From contig JBBQCF010000017.1 in NCBI GenBank assembly GCA_038318455.1, positions 1 through 19,423 of the forward strand: 19,423 nt of DNA, written 5' to 3'. The notes below the pieces were generated by a model that saw only the letters and a program-made list of their open reading frames with translations, did no database searches and had not been told where the DNA came from. This DNA is from UBA12068 sp038318455. GTDB lineage: Bacteria; Patescibacteriota; Minisyncoccia; Moranbacterales; GWC2-37-73. This document shows positions 7,930 to 15,647 of this stretch, piece by piece; positions within the stretch are counted from its first letter, which is position 1; every line of letters starts with the position of its first letter. Position numbers and translations under genes: made by a program.

Positions 7930-9087
7930 TTATTTTTTGAATTTTTCAAAAAGTTCCCATGTCTCGCGAGCCGAAGTGCGCCAATTGAACCTCACTGCCT
8001 GTTTCAAGCCCTGCTGTTGCAACTGCGCATGGAAATCACGATCAAGCAAGACCTCTTTCATGGCCAAATATAATTCATCTGGTCTGTCAGGCTCTATCAT
8101 TATTGCGCCTTGATCAACAACTTCCGGCAGCGCGCTACAATTAGAAGTTATCACGGGCACACCAGAGCGCATAGCTTCAAGCACAGGGATTCCAAAACCT
8201 TCAAAAAATGATGGGTATACAAAAAGTGATGCCAAAGTATAAACAGCAGCCTTATCATCATTTACAATACAACTAGTAAAGATAATGTCATTTGTAAATT
8301 TAGCTTTTCGTGCCACATCTAAAATATCATTCACTTTCCATCCCTTGCCCCCTGCAATAACTAATTTATATTTATCCAATTGTGGATTTCCAAGTAAGCG
8401 CAATTGATCATAGGCCTCAATAATAGCTGGGACATTTTTTCTTGGCTCTACTGTACCCAAATATAAAATAAAATTGAACGGCAAATGATATCGTTCCTTT
8501 ACTTCTATTAACTTTGGATTGTTACGATCGAGTTGTTGAACTTCCTCATGCACACCATTATAAATACGCTGAACTTTTTGCTGATTTATTTTATAACGTG
8601 AAATGATATCATTTCTTGAAGAATCAGAAACGGCAATTATTTTATCCGCTCTCTTGCAAAGACTGCGCGAGTTAATAAAATGATGCCAAATACGACTTTT
8701 CAATGAGAATGTCTCGGGAAAAATTTCATATGACAAATCATGAACTGTCAGCACAAGTTTTGTTTTTTTTGAAAGTGCCACAAAATTTATATTGGGCATG
8801 AAGAAAATATCCACTCCGCCAAGCATTTTGTCCACCAATGGCCAACGCAAATACCAAAAACATAAATTGAGCAACTTATTCGGATAGTTGAATCTCTTTT
8901 CACTCACATTTTTGTATTGCGAAAATATACGCGCGTCGAAATACGAATCATGATATGAATTTGAAAAAAGTATGTATTGATTTTTTTTGTCCAACTCAAA
9001 AAGATTCTCCAAGAGATTTATAGTATATTCCTCAACTCCAGTTCTTTTTCCATCCGAGAGACAACGAATGTCAATTCCAATTTTCAT
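7930..9087 (-). CDS. GT4-family glycosyltransferase (second of three)
   Basis: A 385-residue GT-B fold glycosyltransferase. It opens with MKIGIDIRCLSDGKRTGVEEYT, the glycine-rich loop of the acceptor domain. The middle carries TVHDLSYEIFPETFS (about 114-128). The donor domain starts near residue 207 with LYLGTVEPRKNVPAIIEAY. The EX7E donor motif is intact (E296 and E304 in FEGFGIPVLEAM), and VPVITSNCSALPEVVDQGA follows. The overall pattern is that of mannosyl- or rhamnosyl-transferases of capsule and O-antigen clusters, but the sugar cannot be assigned. The start ATG lies behind AAAAAGTTAAC with no SD. It points away from the plus-strand operon starting at 9261, so 9088-9260 is a divergent control region. 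Confidence 0.9.
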   Translation of the reverse strand: MKIGIDIRCLSDGKRTGVEEYTINLLENLFELDKKNQYILFSNSYHDSYFDARIFSQYKNVSEKRFNYPNKLLNLCFWYLRWPLVDKMLGGVDIFFMPNINFVALSKKTKLVLTVHDLSYEIFPETFSLKSRIWHHFINSRSLCKRADKIIAVSDSSRNDIISRYKINQQKVQRIYNGVHEEVQQLDRNNPKLIEVKERYHLPFNFILYLGTVEPRKNVPAIIEAYDQLRLLGNPQLDKYKLVIAGGKGWKVNDILDVARKAKFTNDIIFTSCIVNDDKAAVYTLASLFVYPSFFEGFGIPVLEAMRSGVPVITSNCSALPEVVDQGAIMIEPDRPDELYLAMKEVLLDRDFHAQLQQQGLKQAVRFNWRTSARETWELFEKFKK

Positions 9088-9140
9088 GTTAACTTTTTAT
9101 AAAATTCAAATTTAAGTGTTCTTTAAGCATACGCCCATAA

Positions 9141-9160
9141 TCAATATCGGCCAATATTGA
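9141..9160. promoter_or_regulatory. Operator-like 20-bp dyad over the -35 box
   Basis: TCAATAT (9141-9147) and ATATTGA (9154-9160) are perfect inverted arms; the centre CGGCCA adds two further G-C pairs, so 9 of 10 positions pair. The right arm overlaps the -35 box (9157-9162) of the plus-strand promoter. Position and symmetry fit the binding site of a dimeric repressor. No regulator gene is obvious nearby. Confidence 0.6.
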
Positions 9161-9185
9161 CTTTTTGGTGAAAAAGGAGTATAAT
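9157..9185 (+). promoter_or_regulatory. Near-consensus promoter of the plus-strand small-gene operon
   Basis: TTGACT (9157-9162), a spacer of exactly 17 bases ending AAAAAGGAG, and a perfect TATAAT (9180-9185). Transcription would start near 9192, leaving a leader of about 70 bases. The leader contains a small hairpin, GCCT-ATTTC-AGGC (9224-9236). The same GCCT could instead pair with AGGC inside the SD (9254-9257), which might modulate translation; that last point is speculative. Confidence 0.8.
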
Positions 9186-9260
9186 TAACTATCGTGGTTG
9201 ATTTTATAATTGAATACAAAACCGCCTATTTCAGGCAAAACTCAATAAAAAGGAGGCTTT

Positions 9261-9455
9261 ATGATTTGCAAAGAAAGAAACTGTATTGGAATTGTGTCCT
9301 TACGTAGAACATTTTTTGTCACTATCGAAGAAGCGAAAGTTTTTGTCTGCAAATGTTTTTCTTGCGGAAAGCTTTACACTCCACATCAGAAACCCTTATT
9401 AACAAGTGATAACAAAAAGATTTTTCTAATTGAAAAAATAATTGTTATTAAATAA
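9261..9455 (+). CDS. Small cysteine-rich, zinc-ribbon-like protein
   Basis: A 64-residue protein that I do not recognise. Cysteines at positions 3, 8, 30, 32 and 35 (CKERNC near the start, CKCFSCGKLY in the middle) resemble two zinc knuckles; the second, CFSCGK, is typical of a zinc ribbon. The C-terminal third is hydrophobic and basic (KKIFLIEKIIVIK). It is translated from a strong SD, AAGGAGG, four bases before the ATG. It is the first gene of an operon with its own promoter and an operator-like dyad. Binding to nucleic acid or to a partner protein would fit, but function is unknown. It and the next gene are the only plus-strand genes in the window. Confidence 0.7.
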   Translation: MICKERNCIGIVSLRRTFFVTIEEAKVFVCKCFSCGKLYTPHQKPLLTSDNKKIFLIEKIIVIK

Positions 9456-9476
9456 AAAGTTAAGGAGGAAAATGAA

Positions 9477-9683
9477 ATGGACAAAATCCTGATAAAATTA
9501 ATCATCAGTGCTGCAATTTTCAGGGTATGCAGAATAACCCATCTAGAGCTCAAAAATGGTACCATTTATTGCAATCCAGACTTAGTTCAACTCGCCGAAT
9601 ATGATCGCTTCGGGATAGTAAGTGAAGATGAAATTGACGGAACTTTCCACATAAACATCTCGGATGTTTATATTATTTATTGA
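9477..9683 (+). CDS. Small acidic protein of unknown function, second gene of the operon
   Basis: A 68-residue protein, not recognised. Residues 1-16 are hydrophobic with two lysines (MDKILIKLIISAAIFR), a possible membrane anchor or amphipathic helix. The rest (HLELKNGTIYCNPDLVQLAE, then DRFGIVSEDEIDGTFHINIS) is acidic and looks like a small mixed alpha-beta domain. It begins 21 bases after the previous stop codon, with SD AGGAGG eight bases before ATG 9477; an out-of-frame ATG at 9472 leads only to a very short peptide. A strong terminator follows. Pairing of two small genes under one controlled promoter recalls toxin-antitoxin loci, but neither protein matches such a family to my eye. Confidence 0.65.
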   Translation: MDKILIKLIISAAIFRVCRITHLELKNGTIYCNPDLVQLAEYDRFGIVSEDEIDGTFHINISDVYIIY

Positions 9684-9701
9684 AAAAATTTCCCAGCAAG
9701 C

Positions 9702-9736
9702 AAAGACCAACACGAAACATCATGTTGGTCTTTTTT
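9702..9736 (+). terminator. Rho-independent terminator of the plus-strand operon
   Basis: An 11-bp stem AAAGACCAACA/TGTTGGTCTTT (9702-9712 with 9723-9733, loop of ten) runs into six T (9731-9736). It separates the operon from the convergent glycosyltransferase gene ending at 9754. The reverse strand has only a short T-run, so it works mainly for the plus strand. Confidence 0.9.
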
Positions 9737-9753
9737 ACATATAAAGCAGAAGA

Positions 9754-10860
9754 TTATTTATTCTTATATTCAGTAACAGCATTTTCAATAAAAGTTTTCA
9801 TTTTCTCCTTAAAAATTTCCCTATCAAATTTAAGAACCTTCGAGCGAATATATTGATTGTCAAAAGATAATTGCTGAAATTTTTTAACCGCTTCAATAAC
9901 ACCAGCGGAAGTCTGCTCATCGAAAAACACGCCCATCTTATTTTCCTCCATATGTTCAGGAATATCCCCTCCTCGATATGCAATCAGAGACTTGCCAGAA
10001 GAAAGTGCTTCTATCGCGACAATTCCAAAATCTTCTTCCTGCGGAAAAATAACCGCCTGACAATCTGTATAGAATTTTTTAAGATTTTCATCGTTCACCC
10101 TTTCCATAAATTCAATGGTTGGTCCTGCAATTTTCTTGAGTCTTTTTAATTCAGGACCTCTTCCGATGATTTTGAGTGGCAATTTCATTTCATTAAAAGC
10201 TCTAATCGCAATACTATGTCTTTTATATGCAATAAGTCTTCCCACCATTAAAAAATAGTCTTCTTTGGCACTTGATTCAGCAGCTGCAAAATTTTTTGTA
10301 TCAACTGGTGGATGAATAACAACGGAATCCTTACGATAATATTTCTTAATTCGACGAGCCACAAAATTTGAATTAGCAATAAACAAATCTATTCTGTCAG
10401 CACTTGCCTTATCCCAAACACGAATATAATTCATCGCAAAAGGAATAAGTTTTTTAATAAGATGAGGAAAATAGAAATCTCTAGTATATTTTTGACAATC
10501 ATCCCAAGCGTAGCGCATTGGCGTGTGCATATAGCAAATATGCAATGTTTCTGGACGCGTGATAATGCCTTTAGCATAACTTGAGGAGTCAGAAACCACG
10601 ACATCATAAGATGAAAAATCAAATTGTTCAATAGCAGGAGGCATCAAAAGTGGAAAGATACGATGCCATTTTCTAGCAAAAGGAAATTTTTGTAGGTATG
10701 AAGTATAGATACGCTTATCCTCAAAGACGCCATGCATAGCGTCCTTATTGTGCAAGATAGTATAAATAGAAGCGTATGGATAAATTTCAGTAAGACATTC
10801 CAGCACGCGTTCAGCACCACCATATTGCACTAAATAATCATGAACGAAAGCTATTTTCAT
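9754..10860 (-). CDS. WbaZ-like GT4 glycosyltransferase (third of three)
   Basis: A 368-residue GT-B enzyme of a different GT4 subgroup from the other two. The N-terminus MKIAFVHDYLVQYGGAERVLECL and the segment CYMHTPMRYAWDDCQKY (109-125) are typical of WbaZ-like mannosyltransferases of O-antigen and exopolysaccharide clusters. The donor domain begins near residue 203 with FLMVGRLIAYKRHSIAIRAF. EX7E is intact (E276 and E284 in EEDFGIVAIEAL), followed by RGGDIPEHM. It should act on a lipid-linked glycan at the membrane; the mannose preference is family inference only. No SD is seen at the ATG. The gene faces the plus-strand operon, with the terminator at 9702-9736 between them. Confidence 0.9.
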   Translation of the reverse strand: MKIAFVHDYLVQYGGAERVLECLTEIYPYASIYTILHNKDAMHGVFEDKRIYTSYLQKFPFARKWHRIFPLLMPPAIEQFDFSSYDVVVSDSSSYAKGIITRPETLHICYMHTPMRYAWDDCQKYTRDFYFPHLIKKLIPFAMNYIRVWDKASADRIDLFIANSNFVARRIKKYYRKDSVVIHPPVDTKNFAAAESSAKEDYFLMVGRLIAYKRHSIAIRAFNEMKLPLKIIGRGPELKRLKKIAGPTIEFMERVNDENLKKFYTDCQAVIFPQEEDFGIVAIEALSSGKSLIAYRGGDIPEHMEENKMGVFFDEQTSAGVIEAVKKFQQLSFDNQYIRSKVLKFDREIFKEKMKTFIENAVTEYKNK

Positions 10861-10943
10861 AAAATTCTAAATTAAAAAATGCCGTGCTAGGCGTAAGTTA
10901 TTTTTGGCTATAAAATAAATGCTTAAGTAATTTTTCACAAAAT

Positions 10944-10971
10944 ATAACCACGCAAAGATAACCACACAAAT
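10944..10971. repeat. Two imperfect 14-bp direct repeats upstream of the WbaZ-like gene
   Basis: ATAACCACGCAAAG is followed at once by ATAACCACACAAAT (12 of 14 identical). It sits about 85-110 bases upstream of the glycosyltransferase start codon, in the gap after recJ. It could be a tandem protein-binding site or simply low-complexity sequence. The rest of 10861-10991 shows no clear signal. Confidence 0.4.
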
Positions 10972-10991
10972 TCATTTTTTGATCTCCAACA

Positions 10992-12713
10992 TTATATTTG
11001 AGAATTCTTAATATCCACAACCACTAACTGAATTTTTCTATTCCCATTCCATTCATCCTTTTCAATATTACAAGCTAAATCAATTTGATCGTTTTCCTGA
11101 ATCCCGAAATATTTATCGTAGCCATTAAAACTAATTGCTTCAAAAATTTTTGGTGACCCGTCAGCAGGAGATAAAAATAATTTAATGTGCTTATTACCTG
11201 TTCCAATATTTTTCTTTTCTCTTACTATTAAATTACGAATAACAAAAATAGGTTCAACATTCCCCTCTCCAAATGGTTTTAGTTTTTCTAAATCTTCCAC
11301 CAAATTAAAATCAATATCAGCTGAATCAATCTCTCCATCGATCCTAACTTCTTCCACCAATTCAATCCCTTCAAGTTTGGCACTAATCAAGTCATTCATT
11401 TTTGCATAAAACTTTTCCAAATTTTCATTTTTAACCGAAACTCCAGCTGCTTGAGAATGTCCACCATATCTTTCCAAGAGCTCACTACACTGCCCAATTG
11501 TTTCAATAATATTAATTTGTGGAATACTGCGAAATGAACCCTTACTAACTTCTTCGCTTTTTTGAAAAATAGCTGTTGGTTTGTTAAATTTTTGTGATAT
11601 CTTTCCCGCCACCAACCCAACAACCCCGATTGAATAATGTTCACTAATTGCGTAAATAAATTTTTTATCCTTGAAATCATTTTCGGCCAATGCTTTCACT
11701 TCATCCACCATGGCAGTTGTTATTTTTTGTCTTTCAGTGTTGTTTGCTTCAAGCTCCAAAGCAAAATCTCTTGCCAGCACAGTATCCTTTTCCATCACTA
11801 AATTGTAAGCAAGATTAGCATGATTAACTCTGCCAGCTGCATTAATTCGTGGTGCAATATAAAAAGAAACTTTTTTGGTATCAGGCACTTCATTTTCTCC
11901 AATCACAATTCTGCCAACCGCAAACAACTCCAAAAGACCAACGCGTCTTGTTTTAGATAGGACGACTAATCCATATTTCACAAAAAGCCTATTCTCTCCA
12001 ACCAAGGGCACACAATCAGCAATAGTTCCAATCGCCACCAAATCAAGCATCCACTTTGAAAGATGTATTTTTTCAGGCATAAGCCTAGTAAAGATAGCTT
12101 GCACCACTTTGAAAGCCACACCTACGCCAGCCAAATCACTAAAAGGATATCCACATTCATCTTGATGAGGATTGATGATAGCATGCGCTTTTGGCACAAT
12201 CGCTGGAACATGATGATGATCTGTTATTATCACATCAATTCCAAGAGAATTAGCTTTTTCCACCTCTTCGATACTGGTGATGCCACAATCTACAGTTATA
12301 ATCAGCGTTACACCTTTCTCCTTGAAAATATCTATCGACTGCAAGCTAAGACCATAACCTTCAGTATTTTTATTGGGAATATACACAAAAGAATTAGCAC
12401 CAAGCAAGTCCAGTGTTTCTTTTATAATAGCTGATGATGTTATTCCATCTGCATCATAATCACCAAAAATAACAATTTGTTCCTTATTCTCACTAGCCTT
12501 TTTGATTCTTTCTACAGCTTTTTCCATATCACAAAAGGAAAATGGATTTGGAGAATCAATCCCATAATCAGGTGTGATAAATTGTGCTATTTCTTTTTCT
12601 GTTTTTATCCCTCTGGAGAATAGGAGTCTTGCCACAAGTGAATTTATTTGCAGAGAGAAAGTTGAAGGAATTTCTTGTAACTCTTTTTGCATCCATTTTG
12701 CCATAGTGTTCAT
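10992..12713 (-). CDS. recJ: Single-stranded-DNA exonuclease RecJ
   Basis: A 573-residue 5'-to-3' exonuclease acting on single-stranded DNA in recombinational and mismatch repair. The DHH-family motifs are all present: DYDADG (85-90), TVDCG (140-144), DHHHVP (165-170), GTIADCVPL (229-237), APRINAAGR (287-295) and GGHSQAAG (417-424). These supply the two-metal catalytic centre. The C-terminal part (about 455-573) fits the OB-fold DNA-binding domain. Length is normal for bacterial RecJ. The start is ATG 12713 or ATG at codon 4; neither has an SD. It lies 81 bases downstream of the receiver protein gene, with a hairpin-forming repeat in between, and is probably cotranscribed. The assignment is secure. 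Confidence 0.95.
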   Translation of the reverse strand: MNTMAKWMQKELQEIPSTFSLQINSLVARLLFSRGIKTEKEIAQFITPDYGIDSPNPFSFCDMEKAVERIKKASENKEQIVIFGDYDADGITSSAIIKETLDLLGANSFVYIPNKNTEGYGLSLQSIDIFKEKGVTLIITVDCGITSIEEVEKANSLGIDVIITDHHHVPAIVPKAHAIINPHQDECGYPFSDLAGVGVAFKVVQAIFTRLMPEKIHLSKWMLDLVAIGTIADCVPLVGENRLFVKYGLVVLSKTRRVGLLELFAVGRIVIGENEVPDTKKVSFYIAPRINAAGRVNHANLAYNLVMEKDTVLARDFALELEANNTERQKITTAMVDEVKALAENDFKDKKFIYAISEHYSIGVVGLVAGKISQKFNKPTAIFQKSEEVSKGSFRSIPQINIIETIGQCSELLERYGGHSQAAGVSVKNENLEKFYAKMNDLISAKLEGIELVEEVRIDGEIDSADIDFNLVEDLEKLKPFGEGNVEPIFVIRNLIVREKKNIGTGNKHIKLFLSPADGSPKIFEAISFNGYDKYFGIQENDQIDLACNIEKDEWNGNRKIQLVVVDIKNSQI

Positions 12714-12724
12714 TCAATCATTCA

Positions 12725-12765
12725 AGCATATAAACATTTTTATATGGCTGTATGTTTTTTATTTA
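12725..12765. repeat. Hairpin-forming intergenic repeat, copy A (before recJ)
   Basis: AGCATATAAACAT (12725-12737) is followed by ATATGGCTGTATG (12742-12754) and a T-rich tail. The two halves form an imperfect hairpin: CATA-U-A with a wobble partner, then an aa/gc mismatch, then CAT/ATG. The same arrangement occurs as copy B at 13394-13448. The first half is identical in both copies; the second half matches at 11 of 13 positions. Confidence 0.55.
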
Positions 12766-12794
12766 GATATTTGCATGTTTTTGGAATAATATAT

Positions 12795-13382
12795 TTATTT
12801 CAAAACTGTGCCACATTTAGAACAAACAAAGCTCGCCTCAAATGTTCTATTTTTAGGATCTATCAATTTGAGCTTGAGAACAAGTTTTTCTTGACAATCC
12901 AAGCAAAGAAAACTTGCTTGTAAATTCAATTCTTGAGCTAATTTTTGAGCATCTTTAGCATAAGGATTAAATTCTATTTCATATTCATCTCCGGCAATCA
13001 CAAACAAGGAATTAATACGTTCAACCACCTCAATTGGACGAGTTGTATCCCTGATAATAAAATCCTTAACACCCAAGGCGTCAGATCTGACCCTATCTTC
13101 CTCTCTGCCCATATGAGAAGATACCACAACTGGAATATTTGAAGTCATGACAGTTTTTTTCAGTGCTTCAATCATTGAGAAACCATCCATGCGAGGCATC
13201 ACAATGCCCGTAAAAATAACGTCAGGCAAATTTTTTGTTGCAAGATCAAGGCCTTCAAGTCCATCGCCTGCCTGCATAACTTCAAAATTACTCCTTTGAA
13301 AAACTTCCACATACATGTCCAGCAAATTTCTATCATCATCAACGAGAAGTATTTTTAATTTTTTATTTTCCATACTTTTCAT
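12795..13382 (-). CDS. Receiver-domain protein lacking the phosphoacceptor Asp, with C-terminal zinc ribbon
   Basis: A 195-residue protein. Residues about 8-128 form a response-regulator receiver domain: acidic pocket DDD (15-17), the VMPRMDGF loop (61-68), Ser89 at the Thr/Ser switch position and Lys106 (GVKDFII). The phosphoacceptor position is Gly59 (FTGIVMP, where LLDIVMP is usual), encoded by GGC, so classical phosphorylation should not occur. Instead of an output helix-turn-helix, the tail has two Cys pairs, CLDC (160-163) and CSKC (187-190), a likely zinc ribbon. It is probably a phosphorylation-independent adaptor or regulator that binds protein or nucleic acid. The start is ATG 13382, or ATG 13373 at codon 4; no SD. 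Its neighbours are recJ and an acyl-CoA synthetase. Confidence 0.85.
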   Translation of the reverse strand: MKSMENKKLKILLVDDDRNLLDMYVEVFQRSNFEVMQAGDGLEGLDLATKNLPDVIFTGIVMPRMDGFSMIEALKKTVMTSNIPVVVSSHMGREEDRVRSDALGVKDFIIRDTTRPIEVVERINSLFVIAGDEYEIEFNPYAKDAQKLAQELNLQASFLCLDCQEKLVLKLKLIDPKNRTFEASFVCSKCGTVLK

Positions 13383-13393
13383 CTAAACATATT

Positions 13394-13448
13394 AGCATAT
13401 AAACATCGGGGTGTTCTGCTTACATGGCTATATGGTTATTTTTTATTA
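13394..13448. repeat. Hairpin-forming intergenic repeat, copy B (before the receiver gene)
   Basis: AGCATATAAACAT (13394-13406), a 15-base insert relative to a near-direct join, then ACATGGCTATATG (13422-13434) and a T-rich tail. It pairs as CATATA/TATATG, an aa/gc mismatch, then CAT/ATG. Where copy A has a U-G wobble, this copy has a U-A pair, so the stem is kept while the sequence changes. Confidence 0.55.
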
Positions 13449-13460
13449 AATATTTATAAT

Positions 13461-15518
13461 TTATAAGATGATTTTAATATCAACGGCACTGGAACGCTGT
13501 CCATCATTATATAGAAAAAGCGGATTAATATCAAACTCTTTCACATTGTCATGTTCCAGCGCAAAATTCATTATCCCCTTAATTGTTGTCACAAATTCAT
13601 CAATATCACAGACTTTTTGACCACGCACACCAGCAAACAAGAAACTTATTTTGCTTTTCATTATTTGATCCTTGATATTTTGTTCAGACATCGGAGGAAT
13701 CATAAAATTGACCATCTTGAAAATTTCCGTATAAATTCCGCCCAAACCATAGACAATCACTGGACCAAAAATCTTATCCCTTTTTATTCCTAAAATAATT
13801 TCAGCATACTGTTTTTGCATTGTTTGCACAATCAAACGCTCAACTGGAAAATCAACTCGCAATTTTTTGACAGCAATTTCCAAATCATCATAATTCTTAA
13901 TACCGAGCACGAGAGCTTGTTTATCTGATTTATGCAAAACCTTATCACTATCAACCTTAAGAGCAACGGGATATTTATTGATTTGCGGTATTTTTATGTT
14001 TGGTAATAAATCAATAGATTCGATTGGATTAAGACCATATTTTTTCATCACCATTGCAGCTTCAGAGAAAAACAATGCTCCTCTTTTTTCGCTAATCGCC
14101 TTGGCTATTATTTTTGCAGTTTCTTTTTTTCGAGTAATATTTAAATTAATTTTAAAAATTTGTTCTTTCTTTTTTCTAAAAACACTCCATTTATAATATT
14201 TATCCAATGCTCTGATGGCACTATCTGGATTAGAAAAATTGGGTATTGAGTTTTGCTTTAATTTAATAATTGATTTATTAACACGCTCACCACCAATAAA
14301 AATAGCTATCATTGTAGCTGAACTATGCTGCTTGTTTGCAATTATAACTTCCGTAATTTTTTCAACAGGCGTTTGCTCTTGTGGAGTAAGCACTGCAATT
14401 AGACTACCAAAAGTTTTAATATTCAAGTGATTAAAAGCTTTTTGATACCTATCCTCCGTGGCATCTCCCAATAAATCAATAGGGTTTTCCGCTGAAGCTT
14501 CCGCCGGCAATGTGCTCTTCATGATTTCTTTTATTTTTTTTGGCAAATCAGCCAATACGATATCTTTACCCTTAAAGGCGTCTGTAGCAAGCACTCCAGC
14601 TCCTCCGGCATTCGTAATTAGGACAGCTTTTTCATTCTTAGGAGCTTCAGTAAATGAAATCAAAGTAAGCAAGTCAAAAAATTCTTCCAAATCACCTGCT
14701 CTAATAATGCCTGCTTCCTCAAAAGCAACGTCCATGATGTCATCACTGCCAGCCAAGGCTCCAGTATGCGATGAAATAGCTCTTTGTGCCTTCTCTGTTT
14801 TTCCTGCCTTGAGAATAACTATTGGTTTTATTTTAGAAACTTTTTTTGCAACTTCAATAAATTTTTCGCCATCCTTAATTCCCTCTAAATACATGCCTAT
14901 TACCTTTGTTTCTTTATCTTTTGCTAGATATTCCAAAAACTGGGATTCTGCCAACTGCATTTTATTTCCCACTGAAATAACATTTGAAAAACTGATATTT
15001 TCTTGTTTCGCCTTGTCCATTAATGCCACAGCAAGTGCCCCTGATTGCGAAATAAAGGAAATATTGCCAGCCTTAGGCATGCCACCAGCAAATGAAGCAT
15101 TCAATTTCAATTTTGGTACAATAAATCCAAGACAATTTGGTCCCAAGATATTAAGCCCGCGCTCGGCTGCTAATTTTGCCAATTCATGTTCTCTCTTGAC
15201 ACCATCTTCTCCAATCTCCGAAAAACCAGCTGAAATAACCACAAAATTTTTCACTTTATCAGAACTTTCCCTGATTACATCCAGCACAAACTTGGCTGGC
15301 AAGGAAATAATTGCGACGTCTATGTCTTTTTTAATATTATTCAAGGATGAATAACATCTTTTGAGCTTCAATATTTTATAAGAAGGATTGACCAGGTATA
15401 CCTTTCCTTTGTAGCCTAATTTTAAAATATTATTAGTTATCACTGTTCCAACTTTACCCTTTTTATTTGAAGCGCCCACAATCGCAATCGATTTTGGAGC
15501 AAAAAGTTTATTCAACAT
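13461..15518 (-). CDS. Acetate/acyl-CoA ligase (ADP-forming), fused alpha and beta subunits
   Basis: A 685-residue enzyme for acyl-CoA + ADP + Pi = organic acid + ATP + CoA, giving ATP by substrate-level phosphorylation in fermentation. The alpha part (1 to about 450) has a CoA-binding Rossmann domain starting FAPKSIAIVGAS, then ILGPNCLG (124-131), FISQSGALA (155-163) and the phosphohistidine motif SSHTGALAGSD with H251. The beta part (about 460-685) is an ATP-grasp domain with LHKSD (528-532, second phosphohistidine H529), GPVIVYGLGGIYTEIF and EFDINPL. All key residues are present. The alpha-beta fusion is a known arrangement of this family. The start ATG sits behind AAATAAAAAAT with no SD. 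It has a good promoter at 15564-15592 and may lead an operon with the receiver gene and recJ. Acyl substrate range is unknown. Confidence 0.93.
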   Translation of the reverse strand: MLNKLFAPKSIAIVGASNKKGKVGTVITNNILKLGYKGKVYLVNPSYKILKLKRCYSSLNNIKKDIDVAIISLPAKFVLDVIRESSDKVKNFVVISAGFSEIGEDGVKREHELAKLAAERGLNILGPNCLGFIVPKLKLNASFAGGMPKAGNISFISQSGALAVALMDKAKQENISFSNVISVGNKMQLAESQFLEYLAKDKETKVIGMYLEGIKDGEKFIEVAKKVSKIKPIVILKAGKTEKAQRAISSHTGALAGSDDIMDVAFEEAGIIRAGDLEEFFDLLTLISFTEAPKNEKAVLITNAGGAGVLATDAFKGKDIVLADLPKKIKEIMKSTLPAEASAENPIDLLGDATEDRYQKAFNHLNIKTFGSLIAVLTPQEQTPVEKITEVIIANKQHSSATMIAIFIGGERVNKSIIKLKQNSIPNFSNPDSAIRALDKYYKWSVFRKKKEQIFKINLNITRKKETAKIIAKAISEKRGALFFSEAAMVMKKYGLNPIESIDLLPNIKIPQINKYPVALKVDSDKVLHKSDKQALVLGIKNYDDLEIAVKKLRVDFPVERLIVQTMQKQYAEIILGIKRDKIFGPVIVYGLGGIYTEIFKMVNFMIPPMSEQNIKDQIMKSKISFLFAGVRGQKVCDIDEFVTTIKGIMNFALEHDNVKEFDINPLFLYNDGQRSSAVDIKIIL

Positions 15519-15563
15519 ATTTTTTATTTTTATTTTTTAATACATAACAATAACATATATTTT

Positions 15564-15592
15564 ATTATACTCTTTTTAGTCACTCATGTAAA
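15564..15592 (-). promoter_or_regulatory. Promoter of the acyl-CoA ligase gene
   Basis: Minus-strand TTTACA (15592-15587), 17 bases, TATAAT (15569-15564). The bases before the -10 box, AAAAAGAG, are the same as in the promoter at 16970-16998. The start near 15557 gives a leader of about 40 bases with no SD. Confidence 0.75.
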
Positions 15593-15605
15593 AAAAATTG
15601 CATAG

Positions 15606-15640
15606 AAAAAACCCGCCAGTATAAAATACTTAGCGGGTTT
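15606..15640 (-). terminator. Rho-independent terminator of the lipoprotein-like gene
   Basis: On the minus strand the stem AAACCCGC/GCGGGTTT (15640-15633 with 15616-15609) is extended by an inner AGTAT/ATACT stem and followed by six T (15611-15606). It lies about 24 bases past the stop codon at 15664 and just ahead of the next gene's promoter. Confidence 0.9.
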
Positions 15641-15647
15641 GAATTAT

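Noticed and set aside
9261..9683. Calling the two small genes a toxin-antitoxin pair
   Set aside because: Size, pairing and the operator-like dyad fit, but neither protein shows a recognisable toxin fold or antitoxin DNA-binding motif, so this remains only an alternative.
14458..15354. Long plus-strand open frame (298 codons) opposite the acyl-CoA ligase gene
   Set aside because: It is antisense to a clearly recognised enzyme with intact motifs, has no SD, and its translation has no domain-like pattern; it is a by-product of the real gene's codon use.
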